This document shows positions 24,181 through 33,942 of a stretch of 64,000 nt of DNA, in pieces. The notes under the pieces are model-generated. The model was given only the letters and a program-made list of their open reading frames with translations, had not been told where the DNA came from and did no database searches. The stretch's first letter is position 1, and every line of letters starts with the position of its first letter. This DNA comes from an uncultured Lachnospiraceae bacterium. GTDB lineage: Bacteria > Bacillota > Clostridia > Lachnospirales > Lachnospiraceae. Both the position numbers and the translations under genes were made by a program. Location: contig CAJUNP010000001.1 of assembly GCA_910587935.1 (NCBI GenBank), forward strand, positions 186,001 through 250,000, written 5' to 3'.

Positions 24181-26370
24181 ATGAAGGCGGACGTACATGG
24201 AAGCTGTGTAAGCTTTAGCATATTGAAGAAGGATACGCCGGAGGGGTGTCGGATCAAGCTGGACAGCCTTGACAATCATTATTTCTTTTCCCATATTAAT
24301 ATTGCAGGCTCCATGGGAAAGAAAATTGACGTAGAGCCGGCGGAGGAAGAATTATCTGTTTTTGAAGAACACTTAAGGCGGAACTTAATTACGGATTTAA
24401 ATAAAACAGTTGTTACTGAATTATTACAGTCTGACGCGGAATGGCTGCTGGTGGATTTCTATGATTTTGCCAGAGTGCAGTGGGCATACAGGGGCGGAAG
24501 CTATACGCACACAGTGTTTCTGAATGAGGCAAAAGATTATTATCAGAAAGTTTCGGACCAGATGGAGGGGCCGTTTCGCTGGATTGATCTTCCTACCTTT
24601 CTTTACTATGATAAAGTGGATGAATATTTCCGCATCATGGTCGAAAAGTATGGAAGAGAACATATCATATTGAACCGAATCTATTTTAACAGATATTATA
24701 TAGACGGGGATAATTCCCTCAAAGAAATTCGGAAGAATATCGACTGGGTCGGCAGCTATAAGGATAACGGCGTTATCCGTCGGTTAGAAGATCATGTAAT
24801 CGAAAAATTCGGAATTAAGAGCATTGATGTTTCAAAATATTTTGTGACAGATTTTAATTTCACCAAGGATATCTTAGCCGTACATTACGAAGAAGAATAT
24901 TATCGTCTTGCCGGCCGGATTATATCGAAAATGGTACGGGGAGAAGAAGCAGCGGCGGATAAGCTGGATTTGGAAGGCCTGAAAGCGAAATTATGCCGCA
25001 GTCCATATGTTGATCCGGGGGAATCGGAAGGATATTTATCCTGCGCCTGTTCGCCGTTTCATTGCTATGAGCCTTTGGATGTGCTTTTTGAAGTATTGGA
25101 TAACGACGAGATTATTTCCTGTAAAGATGTGATTATAAGATTATACGAATGGGTCTTCCGGGAACCGGAATATTTTATGAATTCTGAGATACCTGTAGAA
25201 ACCATCCAGAATAAACTGATTGAACAATTTGAAATATGGATGGCGGAACAGGAAGATCAACATGAAACGGTTATTTTGTATGGAGCAGGCACACAGAATC
25301 TCAGAATGGCTTTTCAGCCGATTACTTCTGCGGGATTTGAGGTCGCGGCTATTGTAGATAAAGATAAAAAGAAGCAGGGAACCCTGTTTTACGGCGTTAA
25401 GGTCATAGCGCCTGAAGAATTGCAGAAGTATGAAGAGAAACGGGAAAAATATCGTATTATTATAACGATACGTACGGAAAAAACGGTTTCGGAAGTAAAA
25501 AATGAGCTTTCCGGATTAAAATATGCAGATATTTATTCATTCCATGAATTTATTGAAGCTGAAAAGCTAAACGGTAAGGTGAAGAGATTTGCCTGTATCA
25601 TGTTCCATCTGGTTGACCATTGCAATATGAGCTGCGTTCGTTGTTCTCATTTTTCTCCCCTGGCGCCCAAAGACGGTTTTTATCTGGACGAGAAAACGTT
25701 TGAACGGGACTGCAAAAGGCTGTCGGAGTTAACGGGAGGAGATATAGACGAAATACAATTATCGGGGGGAGAACCTACGCTGCATCCCAGGGTTCATATT
25801 TTTCCCTATATCGTCAGAAAGTATTTTCCGAAAACAAAGATTATCATAATTACAAATGCAACCAGGATTCTGGATATGCAGGATGAATTTTTCCAGTCCT
25901 GCAGAGAAAACGAGGTGCAATTGTGGATATCAAAGTATCCGGTAAAATTGGATTATGATGCTGTTTTAGAAAGCTTAAGAGCGAAAGGAATAGCCGTTAC
26001 ATTTGGCAATACGGGCAATTCTGAAGACAAGCCGAAAGAAATGTGGGGACTTCCCATGAGACTGGAAGGCGGAATGGATAAGCAGCACAATTTTGACTGC
26101 TGCCTTTGCATGCAGTATATTGTAAGAGAGGGAATACTGTACCCGTGTGCAAACAGTGCATATATTGATTTATTTAATAATTATTTTCAAAAAGAGCTTC
26201 CCGGTCCGGAGGTAAACGGCGTAGACATATATAAGGTAAAGGATTTGGAGGAATTGACCCAAAAGATATCGCAGGCTATACCCTTATGTGAGTTTTGTGA
26301 TGCACAAAACCGTCTGCCCGGTATTCCGTGGCGTGTATCCAAAAAAGAAATAAACGAATGGATCATATAG
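24181..26370 (+). CDS. DUF6270 / Rossmann-like / radical SAM fusion protein
   Basis: A 729-residue protein with three parts. Residues 1-290 look like DUF6270, an SGNH-like domain that starts VHGSCVSFSIL and holds LLVDFYDFARVQW. Residues 360-460 are the Rossmann-like module (ETVILYGAGTQNLRMAF, AAIVDKDKKKQGTLFYGVKV). Residues 475-720 are a radical SAM domain: CNMSCVRC (C-x3-C-x2-C) binds the [4Fe-4S] cluster, LSGGEPTLHP follows, and late cysteines (DCCLCMQY, YPCANSA, LCEFCDAQ) suggest a SPASM-like auxiliary cluster. It is a paralogue of the radical SAM proteins at 26393 and 37275. The reaction is unknown. As part of the run next to NeuB and ThDP genes it probably modifies a sugar or carrier. 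It ends in TAG. Confidence 0.7.
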   Translation: MKADVHGSCVSFSILKKDTPEGCRIKLDSLDNHYFFSHINIAGSMGKKIDVEPAEEELSVFEEHLRRNLITDLNKTVVTELLQSDAEWLLVDFYDFARVQWAYRGGSYTHTVFLNEAKDYYQKVSDQMEGPFRWIDLPTFLYYDKVDEYFRIMVEKYGREHIILNRIYFNRYYIDGDNSLKEIRKNIDWVGSYKDNGVIRRLEDHVIEKFGIKSIDVSKYFVTDFNFTKDILAVHYEEEYYRLAGRIISKMVRGEEAAADKLDLEGLKAKLCRSPYVDPGESEGYLSCACSPFHCYEPLDVLFEVLDNDEIISCKDVIIRLYEWVFREPEYFMNSEIPVETIQNKLIEQFEIWMAEQEDQHETVILYGAGTQNLRMAFQPITSAGFEVAAIVDKDKKKQGTLFYGVKVIAPEELQKYEEKREKYRIIITIRTEKTVSEVKNELSGLKYADIYSFHEFIEAEKLNGKVKRFACIMFHLVDHCNMSCVRCSHFSPLAPKDGFYLDEKTFERDCKRLSELTGGDIDEIQLSGGEPTLHPRVHIFPYIVRKYFPKTKIIIITNATRILDMQDEFFQSCRENEVQLWISKYPVKLDYDAVLESLRAKGIAVTFGNTGNSEDKPKEMWGLPMRLEGGMDKQHNFDCCLCMQYIVREGILYPCANSAYIDLFNNYFQKELPGPEVNGVDIYKVKDLEELTQKISQAIPLCEFCDAQNRLPGIPWRVSKKEINEWII

Positions 26371-26392
26371 CGAAGGAAGGGAAAAATTTGAC

Positions 26393-27544
26393 ATGAAGAG
26401 CTGTAAAAAAGGACATGAGCTGGATGAACTGGCCAAAATATGGCTGGACGACAAGAATATTTTCTATATATGGGGAGCTGCAAAAGCGGGCACAAAATTT
26501 TTGCGGCAGTATAAAGACGAAATTCGTATCCGAAAAGTTTTTGACAGCGATCCGGAAAAGCAGGGGAAAATATTAGAGGGCAGAGAGATTGTCCGTTTTG
26601 ATCAAAAATGTATGGAGCCGGGAGCCAAAATCATTGTATGTACGAATTTTTACAGGGAAGTAAAGCAGGAATTATTGCAGTGCGGTTTCCGGGAAAATGT
26701 AGATTTTATTGAGAGGAAGAAGTTTAAAGGAATACGGTATTATTATAAAGAAAATAAGATTTATCTGTACAGAGTAGATTTGTCTGTGACAAATAAATGT
26801 ACACTGCGTTGTGAAAAGTGTAATATGCTGATGCCGTATTTTCATAATCCGCAGCATAAGGCATTAGAAGCGATTAAACAAGATCTGGATTTGCTCTTTC
26901 GCTGGGTGGATGTAGTGGAACTTTTTGATATTTTAGGCGGGGAGCCATTGCTTTATCCGGGCTTGACGGAATTATTGCAATACATAAAGGAACATTATCA
27001 GGATAAAATTGAAGCGGTACATCTGTTTACAAACGGCACCTGTATTTTGAACGAAGAGCTTTTAAAAATCTCGGAAGAAATGTCAATAATTTACGATTTA
27101 AGCGATTATACCCGGGGACTGCCGCAGTTGACAGGACGGGTGGACCAATTTGAAAGTGAACTGCAGAAGCATAAAATAAAAGTCAACAGAGACAGGCAGG
27201 AAAATTGGCTGGATTTTGGCTATCCGGAGATAAACCATGAAAACTGGACGGAAGAACAGAGAATAGCTCATTTTCACAGCTGTGAGGCTGATTTCAGAGG
27301 GTTATACAACAGAAAATTATATTACTGTCATCTGGAAGCCAGCGCGGTGCAGGCAGGGCTATTTGAAGAAAGTGAAGACGATTTTGTTGAACTGGACAGG
27401 TTAAGCGAAGAAAATAAGGTTGAATTGATTGAACTGGATCAGGGTTACAGCACAAAAGGGTATCCGGGTTTTTGCTTAAGATGCGACGGCTGCGGCAGCA
27501 AAAAAAAGATTCCGGTGGCAGAGCAGAGAGGAAAAGAACGGTGA
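26393..27544 (+). CDS. Rossmann-like / radical SAM protein
   Basis: A 383-residue protein. Residues 22-108 form the Rossmann-like module (IFYIWGAAKAGTKFLRQY, KVFDSDPEKQGKILEGREI). The radical SAM motif CTLRCEKC lies near residues 134-141, LGGEPLLYPGL near 183, and a GGE-type SAM contact is kept. Late cysteines (HSCEADFRGL, YYCHLEAS, FCLRCDGCGSKK) resemble a SPASM-type auxiliary cluster site. An ISDY/LSDY-type segment in the second half is shared with the proteins at 24181 and 37275. Spacing to the upstream gene is 22 bases. The stop overlaps the GTG start of the next gene, so they are coupled. Function unknown; a redox or carbon-radical change of a sugar is the natural guess. Confidence 0.7.
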   Translation: MKSCKKGHELDELAKIWLDDKNIFYIWGAAKAGTKFLRQYKDEIRIRKVFDSDPEKQGKILEGREIVRFDQKCMEPGAKIIVCTNFYREVKQELLQCGFRENVDFIERKKFKGIRYYYKENKIYLYRVDLSVTNKCTLRCEKCNMLMPYFHNPQHKALEAIKQDLDLLFRWVDVVELFDILGGEPLLYPGLTELLQYIKEHYQDKIEAVHLFTNGTCILNEELLKISEEMSIIYDLSDYTRGLPQLTGRVDQFESELQKHKIKVNRDRQENWLDFGYPEINHENWTEEQRIAHFHSCEADFRGLYNRKLYYCHLEASAVQAGLFEESEDDFVELDRLSEENKVELIELDQGYSTKGYPGFCLRCDGCGSKKKIPVAEQRGKER

Positions 27545-28986
27545 CGGAATGCGAATATATCGTTAATACTTTTAGGAAAGCATTTGGACAGGATCGTTCC
27601 AGAAGGATATGTTTATATGGAACAGGCAGATTTACAAAACCGCTCTTGGAGAAACTTGAGGATTTTGATATTGTAGGCGTGGCGGATTTCGGTTATGAAA
27701 AAATTACGTGGGAGGGATATCGGATTCTAACGAAAAAAGAGGTGGAAGAGCGGGCGGATATCCTTGTATTAATTGCGAATCCGGCCAATGTACATACAGT
27801 GTATAAAAAGGTTAAGGAGCTTCCGGAGAAAATAAATATTTATACGATAGAAAAAAGGGATGTGAGAGTTGAAGAACGGTTCCATGAAAAGGCGACAGTA
27901 GAGGAAGCTGTGGAACGCCTGAGGCCGTATGCAATTTCCGCAGAAGACAGGAGAACGTTGGAACGTTTTTCCGGAAAACTGCTGTGTGGCTCCGGATACG
28001 AAGTACAGGATATGTATTCATTTATAAATGTTTTTATAGCGCCATGGTTCGTAAGTTATTTTGCATGGGTTATAAACCGCATAAGAGAGACCGGATCGGA
28101 GACCGTTCTGTTCTCGTCCAGGGACGGTTACTTATTTTATAAGCTGTTTCATCTTTTGCCCCATTGTGAGGCGCTTCCGAAGGCAAAATATTTTTATACT
28201 TCAAGAAGATGCGCGGCAGTGGCTTCTATTGAAAATGAACAGGATATAAAGGTGATTGCCGGGCAGATGTATCAGGGAAGTAAAGAAAATTTTTTAGAAA
28301 AGAGATTTGGTATACGAGTTTCTCTGAAAGAGGAAGAACTGCTGCTGGATAACGAAGCGCTGGCATTGCGTTACAAGAAGAATATATTGGAAAATGCCGG
28401 AAGGGAAAGGGACTGCTTAGAAGCGTACCTGCAAAAAGAAGGCATTGATAAAAGTTAGAATATATTGTTGTTTGATTTTATGGGAAGGGGAACCATTCAA
28501 TATTGTCTGGAAAAAATTATAGGAAAGCCGCTGAATTGTCTGTACTATTTCAGAGTGCGGGATGAAGGCTGCATAGAAAGGGAACGCATAAAGGGTGTTA
28601 TTTCATACAGCGGGGAGGGACATCTGTATAGGACAAAATTGTTTACACAGCGAAATTCAGCACTGTTTGAAGCAATTGTTACAGCGCCCCATGGAATGGT
28701 AGAGAGAATCGGCAATGACGGGACGCCTCTTTTTTTGGAAGATGGTAAAGTAGATAAAAGTTATTTTATGGAAGTGGAGAGAGCCTGTTTGGATTATTAT
28801 AAGGAAATGTACGCAGGGAGGCAAATGCCTTTGAGGGAAATAAATCTGGAACTGGCGGATCAAATGGCAGGACTGGTGGAATATGACTGCATTCATATTG
28901 ACGAAAAGGTCAGGAACTGTTTTAAGGTTGATGACCCTTATCAAAGCATGTACACAGATCTGTTTGCGGAAGGTTATATAAAGTGA
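27541..28986 (+). pseudogene. Rossmann-like / HAD-partner protein split by an in-frame TAG
   Basis: Read from the GTG at 27541 (overlapping the upstream stop), the frame runs 305 codons to TAG at 28456-28458. It then stays open in the same frame to TGA at 28984-28986. Together the parts match the 38617 protein from its Rossmann module (RRICLYGTGRFTKP) and its C-terminal domain (VLFSSRDGYLFYKLF, FYTSRRCAAVASIE, LEKRFGI), across the stop: IDKS-TAG-NILLFDFMGRGTIQY aligns with ISGGHNYILFDFVAGGTVQY. So the stop interrupts a conserved region. The HAD domain between these parts in 38617 is missing here. A nonsense mutation, sequencing error or read-through are all possible. No good ribosome binding site follows the TAG. 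Confidence 0.75.
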
Positions 28987-29043
28987 TACAAAGTAAATTT
29001 TGCTAAATGGAAATAGCTGAAGACTGCAGAAAGGAAAAAGAAA

Positions 29044-30153
29044 ATGGATCGTAAAGACTTGGAAAATGTTAAAGTACGTACATTGGAGGATTTATATAAA
29101 TTTGATTCCATTGTCCTGTGGGGAGCCGGTTTTGCGTGTGAAGATACGATTGAATTAATCGGGCGGGAAAAGATAGCGGCAGTTTTTGATAATGATCCGG
29201 CAAAACAGGGAAACACAATATATGGATTTTCTGTCAAATCTCCTGCGGTGGATTTAAAGAGATATATTGCGCAGGATACGGCTGTCGTAATTTCAACAAA
29301 CGGATATCAATATGAGATAGCGGAAGATTTAGTAACAAATAAGAAAATTCCTGAAAACCGGATTTTTTGCAATTCAAATAAAATTGTAGAGAAATGGAGA
29401 TATCGCCCGGAAATTATTCTGGAGCATATGGAACAGATTCAAAAAGTGTATGCTATGTTAGCGGATCAGGAGTCAAAAGATTATTATCTTCGTTTTCTGA
29501 AAGCATGCCTGACAAGAAATCCGTTTTTTTATAAGGATAACCCAAGATGTATTAACAGTTACGAATACAAAACGGATCTTGCCTGTCTGGGACTGCATGG
29601 AGGAGAAGTTATTTTGGACTGTGGCGCGTTTAACGGCGATACTGCAAGACTGTTCAGAAAAATTACAAATAATAATTGTGAAGTATACTGTTTTGAACCC
29701 GTAACGGAAAACTATAATGAAATGGTTGAATGGATCAGGAGAGAACAGATTGAAAAGGTTCATGCCGTACACGTAGGAGTGGGAAAGGAAAAGTATCTGG
29801 ATAAGGTTTATTCCACGGAAGAAAAAACAACTAAGGGAGCGGTCGGAAGCAACCGGTTCAACAGCAACAGTCCGGTAATCAGCGAAATACAGGTGGATAC
29901 CCTGGATAATATGCTGGGTGAAACGAAAGTGGATTACATAAAAATGGATATTGAAGGGGCCGAAATGGATGCGTTAAGGGGCGGGAAAAAAGTAATTGAA
30001 CGGAATCATCCCCAGATGCTTATCAGCGCGTATCATAAGATTGCGGATATGTGGGAGGTTCCTGAATTTGTATTGGGAATTCATCCGGACTATCGGATCT
30101 TTTTGGGACACCAGCCCCATGCGCCCTATGAACCGGAATTTTTATTTATTTGA
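29044..30153 (+). CDS. Rossmann-like / FkbM family methyltransferase
   Basis: A 369-residue protein. Residues 17-110 are the Rossmann-like module (SIVLWGAGFACEDTIELI, AVFDNDPAKQGNTIYGFSV). From residue 188 it is an FkbM methyltransferase: VILDCGAFNGDTARLF is SAM motif I, VYCFEPVTENY ends strand two, and DYIKMDIEGAEMDALRGG near 300-316 is the FkbM signature. HPQMLISAYHK follows. It probably O-methylates a sugar of the flagellar glycan. It starts 57 bases after the split gene with a GAAAGGAAAAAG site upstream. It is a paralogue of the protein at 32729. Confidence 0.85.
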   Translation: MDRKDLENVKVRTLEDLYKFDSIVLWGAGFACEDTIELIGREKIAAVFDNDPAKQGNTIYGFSVKSPAVDLKRYIAQDTAVVISTNGYQYEIAEDLVTNKKIPENRIFCNSNKIVEKWRYRPEIILEHMEQIQKVYAMLADQESKDYYLRFLKACLTRNPFFYKDNPRCINSYEYKTDLACLGLHGGEVILDCGAFNGDTARLFRKITNNNCEVYCFEPVTENYNEMVEWIRREQIEKVHAVHVGVGKEKYLDKVYSTEEKTTKGAVGSNRFNSNSPVISEIQVDTLDNMLGETKVDYIKMDIEGAEMDALRGGKKVIERNHPQMLISAYHKIADMWEVPEFVLGIHPDYRIFLGHQPHAPYEPEFLFI

Positions 30154-30181
30154 CAGAGCGGCCGAAAGGATATAAAAAGGT

Positions 30182-31660
30182 ATGATAGATAATCAGAACA
30201 ATCCATTAGTCAGCGTAATAATGCCTTGCTTTAATCATGAAAAATTTGTGGGACAATCCATTGAGAGTGTTTTAAATCAAACCTATGACAATATTGAATT
30301 TATCGTTCTGGATAATGGTTCTACGGATCATTCATATGATGTTATAAAACGGTACGACGGCAGAATAGATAAGATTATACAATTTGCCGAGAATGATTTG
30401 AACGCTGCAGGCAGGGTACTGTTAGAAAACTGTACGGGAAATTATATAGCGTTTATGACGTCGGATGACATTTGGGATAAGCAAAAAATAGAAAAACAAA
30501 TGGATGTTCTTAAGAGAAATGCAGAGATAAAAGCCTGCTTTACATGGACTGATACGGTTGATGAAAATTTGAACTTAACGGGAAAAGAAGGCGGGAATAT
30601 TTTCCGGCAGAAAAACAGGAGCCGTTATGAATGGCTGGAAAAATTAATATCAGAAGGCAATTGTCTGGCCTTTCCATCAGCAGTAGTTGAGAAAAAGGCG
30701 TATTTTGCCGTTTTTGAGATATTAAAACCTTTTTATCAGTTAGGGGATTTGTTTACGTGGATACAGATGCTTTTGGAAAATGATATACATATTATTGAAG
30801 AGCCGTTGGTATGGTTCCGCTGGCATTCCAGCGAAACAAGCCGGAACATGAGTCTGCCGAATCAAAAGACAAATATCAGGACAAGAAATGAGAAGCTTAT
30901 TCTGATAGAAGAAATAATAGAAAGTATGGAAGATGAAGTATTTATCCGTACGTTTGGAAAATTTTTCAGAAAGCAGGATGCATGCTCGAAGGAAGAGATA
31001 TTATGTGAGAAGTTTTTTTTGTTACTGAAATTAACGGAGAACAGTTCAATTTTTGGACAATGTGCAATTAATTATTATTTCAGGCATAACCGGTATAGTT
31101 TGGAAAGCGGCTACAGTTTTGCCAATGCGCTGGATTCCCTGTATGGCTATAGCTATATGGATTTTCAGGAATATTGCGCCGTAAACGGTGTGGGCGCTAT
31201 GAATTATCAAATTCAGACATTGCATCAGGAACAGAATTTATGCTTGGCTGCACACAAGACGTTATGGGAAGTAATGAACACGGAACTGGATTTGGAGCAC
31301 AGTAAAAATTTTTACAGACAGAGAATGTTTCAGAGACTGCAGAATGATAAAAAAGAAGTTATAAAACTGATTATAGAATATATAAAAGGAATACTTGTTT
31401 TTATTGATAAGACAGATGATGGTATGTCAGAGAAAGAATTCAGCCAGTTAATTCACAGTGTATGGGCAATAAGGGATATAATGGAGGATTTATGGCACAC
31501 ATTTTTACGGTTTGATTTGGATGTAAAGGAAGAAGAATGGAATCTGTGCAGGGAAACAATACAAAAGGAAACGGTTACGGCAGAAGAATTCTGCGATTTT
31601 ATACTGCCGTTTTTATTGAACTGTTACAGCATTCTGCTTCAATATTCGTCTTACTCTTAA
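30182..31660 (+). CDS. GT2 family glycosyltransferase with long C-terminal extension
   Basis: A 492-residue protein. Residues 1-220 are a typical GT-A GT2 domain: VSVIMPCFNHEKFVGQSIES, then LDNGSTDHSYDVI, and a DxD-type site TSDDIWDKQKI near residue 100. HIIEEPLVWFRWHSSE near 205 is an acceptor-side segment. The remaining 270 residues are helical, with no family I can name. They may bind a partner or acceptor. The start follows AAAGGATAT by about 8 bases. It uses a sugar nucleotide donor; the identity is not readable from sequence. Confidence 0.85.
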   Translation: MIDNQNNPLVSVIMPCFNHEKFVGQSIESVLNQTYDNIEFIVLDNGSTDHSYDVIKRYDGRIDKIIQFAENDLNAAGRVLLENCTGNYIAFMTSDDIWDKQKIEKQMDVLKRNAEIKACFTWTDTVDENLNLTGKEGGNIFRQKNRSRYEWLEKLISEGNCLAFPSAVVEKKAYFAVFEILKPFYQLGDLFTWIQMLLENDIHIIEEPLVWFRWHSSETSRNMSLPNQKTNIRTRNEKLILIEEIIESMEDEVFIRTFGKFFRKQDACSKEEILCEKFFLLLKLTENSSIFGQCAINYYFRHNRYSLESGYSFANALDSLYGYSYMDFQEYCAVNGVGAMNYQIQTLHQEQNLCLAAHKTLWEVMNTELDLEHSKNFYRQRMFQRLQNDKKEVIKLIIEYIKGILVFIDKTDDGMSEKEFSQLIHSVWAIRDIMEDLWHTFLRFDLDVKEEEWNLCRETIQKETVTAEEFCDFILPFLLNCYSILLQYSSYS

Positions 31661-31677
31661 CAGGAATGGTATATGAG

Positions 31678-32724
31678 ATGAACAATGAGCGATGGATAAC
31701 GACATGGAGCTATGCACAGCGCAGAACCAGTTTTACAAGGTGGGAAAATCAAAATTCATTTCGGATAGATATTCCCAATAATCTTTCAGGATATGCCATA
31801 AAATTGAAATTCAGTAACTGGTATGGAATTCGAAGCGTAGGAATCAGGCAGGTGTCTGTCTGTTTGGACGGGTATACATATCCGGTTTGCGTGGATGGAA
31901 AGTCAGAATTTTCTGTAACGCCGGAGCAGGACATTTATTCAGAACCTGTCTTTTTGGAGATTATGCCGGGCAGGCATATGCAGATAAGCGTGACGTTTAC
32001 AGATGCGCTTCGGCCGGAATCCGGTAATACGTTTAAAAGCGGAATCGCCGTGATTTTACAATCTGTCTTGCTGGCCGTGTACCATGAAGCCGATGTGGTC
32101 GCGTTTTTTGGAGACAGTATCACGCACAGACAGAAATGGTCCGGTCCGCTTATTAATAAGTGGTATGAAAAGTATCCTGGAAAGCTTGCGGCTTTTGAAG
32201 TTGCAGTGGATGGTTCCAGACTGTTAAACGATTCTCCGCGCAGTGAGGATGAAACCTTGGGATTTCGGGCCGTAAGGCGTTTCCGGCATGATATTTTGGA
32301 AAATCCAGGAATCAATTATGTTGTATTTGCTCTGGGATTAAATGATCTTGTTATGGAGGAAGCGGGAGAACAGATACTGACTCTGGAATCGTATAAAAAA
32401 GCCGTAGGGGAAATTGTACATATGGCGCATATGAACGGTATAAAGGTGATAGGACTTACGATAACGCCGAGGCTTATGAACGAGCTTTATACAAACCAAA
32501 GAAATCAGCTGAGAAAACGAATCAACCAATGGATTTTACAGGATGCCCCCTTCGACGCGGCGGTGGATGCAGCCGCTGTCGTGGCAAACAGTCAGGATAC
32601 AGCATTAAAAGAGGAGTATCAGGATATGGATGGTGTGCATATAAACGGAGCGGCGGGAAGAGCCATTGCAGAAGTATTGGAAAAGGCCGAGATTTTTACC
32701 GGAATTTATGAGGAAGGGATGTGA
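31678..32724 (+). CDS. SGNH/GDSL hydrolase (intact catalytic blocks)
   Basis: A 348-residue protein from this start; 31666 (12 bases earlier) is also possible. The first 120 residues form a beta-rich domain (WITTWSYAQRRTSF, FRIDIPNNLSGYAIKLKF). Then comes the SGNH fold with all blocks intact: FFGDSITHR (nucleophile serine), the glycine-asparagine pair in ALGLNDLV, and DGVHINGAAG carrying the catalytic Asp-x-x-His. Such enzymes are esterases, often O-acetyl esterases of sugars. There is no signal peptide, so it should act in the cytoplasm, perhaps trimming acyl groups during glycan building. The ribosome binding site is weak (AGGA about 12 bases upstream), and coupling to the upstream gene is likely. 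Confidence 0.8.
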   Translation: MNNERWITTWSYAQRRTSFTRWENQNSFRIDIPNNLSGYAIKLKFSNWYGIRSVGIRQVSVCLDGYTYPVCVDGKSEFSVTPEQDIYSEPVFLEIMPGRHMQISVTFTDALRPESGNTFKSGIAVILQSVLLAVYHEADVVAFFGDSITHRQKWSGPLINKWYEKYPGKLAAFEVAVDGSRLLNDSPRSEDETLGFRAVRRFRHDILENPGINYVVFALGLNDLVMEEAGEQILTLESYKKAVGEIVHMAHMNGIKVIGLTITPRLMNELYTNQRNQLRKRINQWILQDAPFDAAVDAAAVVANSQDTALKEEYQDMDGVHINGAAGRAIAEVLEKAEIFTGIYEEGM

Positions 32725-32728
32725 GTTC

Positions 32729-33898
32729 ATGAATTACAGGGAATGTGCGGAACAGATTATAAAGGAACAATATGAATCAGGCCTCAGGTTTTATAAAACT
32801 GAAAAAATGAAAGAATATTTCCTGCAGAAGCGTAAGAAATATAAGTATTTCTGTATATTTGGAGGCGGAGTGTTGGGCACCACGCTGTGTAACTGGCTCA
32901 GAAAGCATGGAATACGGACGGATTTCTTTTGCGATAACAATCCGGATAAAATCGGAACTATGATTTCGGAAGTTCCTTTTATTGATTTTTCACGGCTTTG
33001 TGCCATAAAAGAGGAAACTTTTATTATGGTATCGGCGACTAATAAAGGCGCGGGACGCCGATACAACGATGAAATTAACCGGCAGCTGAATGAATTTCCC
33101 CATAAGATGCCCAATGTTTTAAAATTTATTGCTTTTTATACAAATGATTATCATTTGTCTTACGAAGAGTGTCTGAATGGTGCGGGCAGGATTATGGATG
33201 CTTTGGCAGATGAACAGTCCAAATCCCTTTTTCTGGAATTGCTGAAGCTGAAGTTTATTGACAGCCCGGAGCCGGTCCTGGATAATCCCCTGGAGAGATT
33301 TTATGAGCCGGTGCAGTATTTTAATACTGCTTATTATAAGCATGCGGATAATGCTGTAATAGCAGACTGCGGGGCATATAACGGGGACTCTTTAAGGCAG
33401 TTCATACAATTGTTCCAGGATGATTTTAAAGGATATCACTGCTTTGAAATGGATCGGGATGCGTATTTGGAGCTGGAGCGCTGCCGTGCGAAGATGGCGC
33501 CGGAGCTGCAGAATAAAATTGCATTATATCCCTTTGGTGTGTTTTCTGAAAAGGGAACGGCTTATTATAATGCATCGACAGATACATTAGGCTCTTCTAT
33601 CAGTATAAATGGGAAAAAAGAAGTGCAATTGGCAGTGTTGGATGAAATACTGGAAAATGAAGAGGTTACCATGATAAAAATGGACATTGAAGATTCAGAG
33701 CTTCCGGCGCTTGTGGGCGCCGGAAAACTGATTCAAAAGAATCATCCTATTCTTGCAGTCAGTATTTATCATTCTACGCAACAATTTTTTAAAGTTCCTC
33801 TATATATATTGGATAACTTTCCGTTTTACAGACTGTATATGGGACTGCATACTACAGTGACGGATGATACGGTATTATATGCCGTTCCCATTCAGTAA
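32729..33898 (+). CDS. Rossmann-like / FkbM family methyltransferase (second)
   Basis: A 389-residue protein. Residues 38-130 carry the Rossmann-like module (YFCIFGGGVLGTTLCNWL, FFCDNNPDKIGTMISEVPF). From residue 208 the FkbM fold begins: AVIADCGAYNGDSLRQF is motif I, and VTMIKMDIEDSELPALVGAG is the FkbM signature, with EDSE in place of the usual EGAE. The loss of the small Gly-Ala at this site is unusual and could affect activity. The start at 32729 has AGGAAGGGA about 9 bases upstream and follows the esterase stop by 4 bases. The earlier in-frame start at 32666 lies inside that gene. It is a paralogue of 29044. Confidence 0.8.
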   Translation: MNYRECAEQIIKEQYESGLRFYKTEKMKEYFLQKRKKYKYFCIFGGGVLGTTLCNWLRKHGIRTDFFCDNNPDKIGTMISEVPFIDFSRLCAIKEETFIMVSATNKGAGRRYNDEINRQLNEFPHKMPNVLKFIAFYTNDYHLSYEECLNGAGRIMDALADEQSKSLFLELLKLKFIDSPEPVLDNPLERFYEPVQYFNTAYYKHADNAVIADCGAYNGDSLRQFIQLFQDDFKGYHCFEMDRDAYLELERCRAKMAPELQNKIALYPFGVFSEKGTAYYNASTDTLGSSISINGKKEVQLAVLDEILENEEVTMIKMDIEDSELPALVGAGKLIQKNHPILAVSIYHSTQQFFKVPLYILDNFPFYRLYMGLHTTVTDDTVLYAVPIQ

Positions 33899-33942
33899 TC
33901 ATAGAGGCGGTTTGAGAGGACTAAATAAAAGGAGAAACAATT

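Noticed and set aside
28465..28986. A separate 173-residue gene beginning with TTG
   Set aside because: It is in the same frame as, and continues the homology of, the gene upstream of TAG 28456, with no ribosome binding site; treated as the second half of one broken gene.
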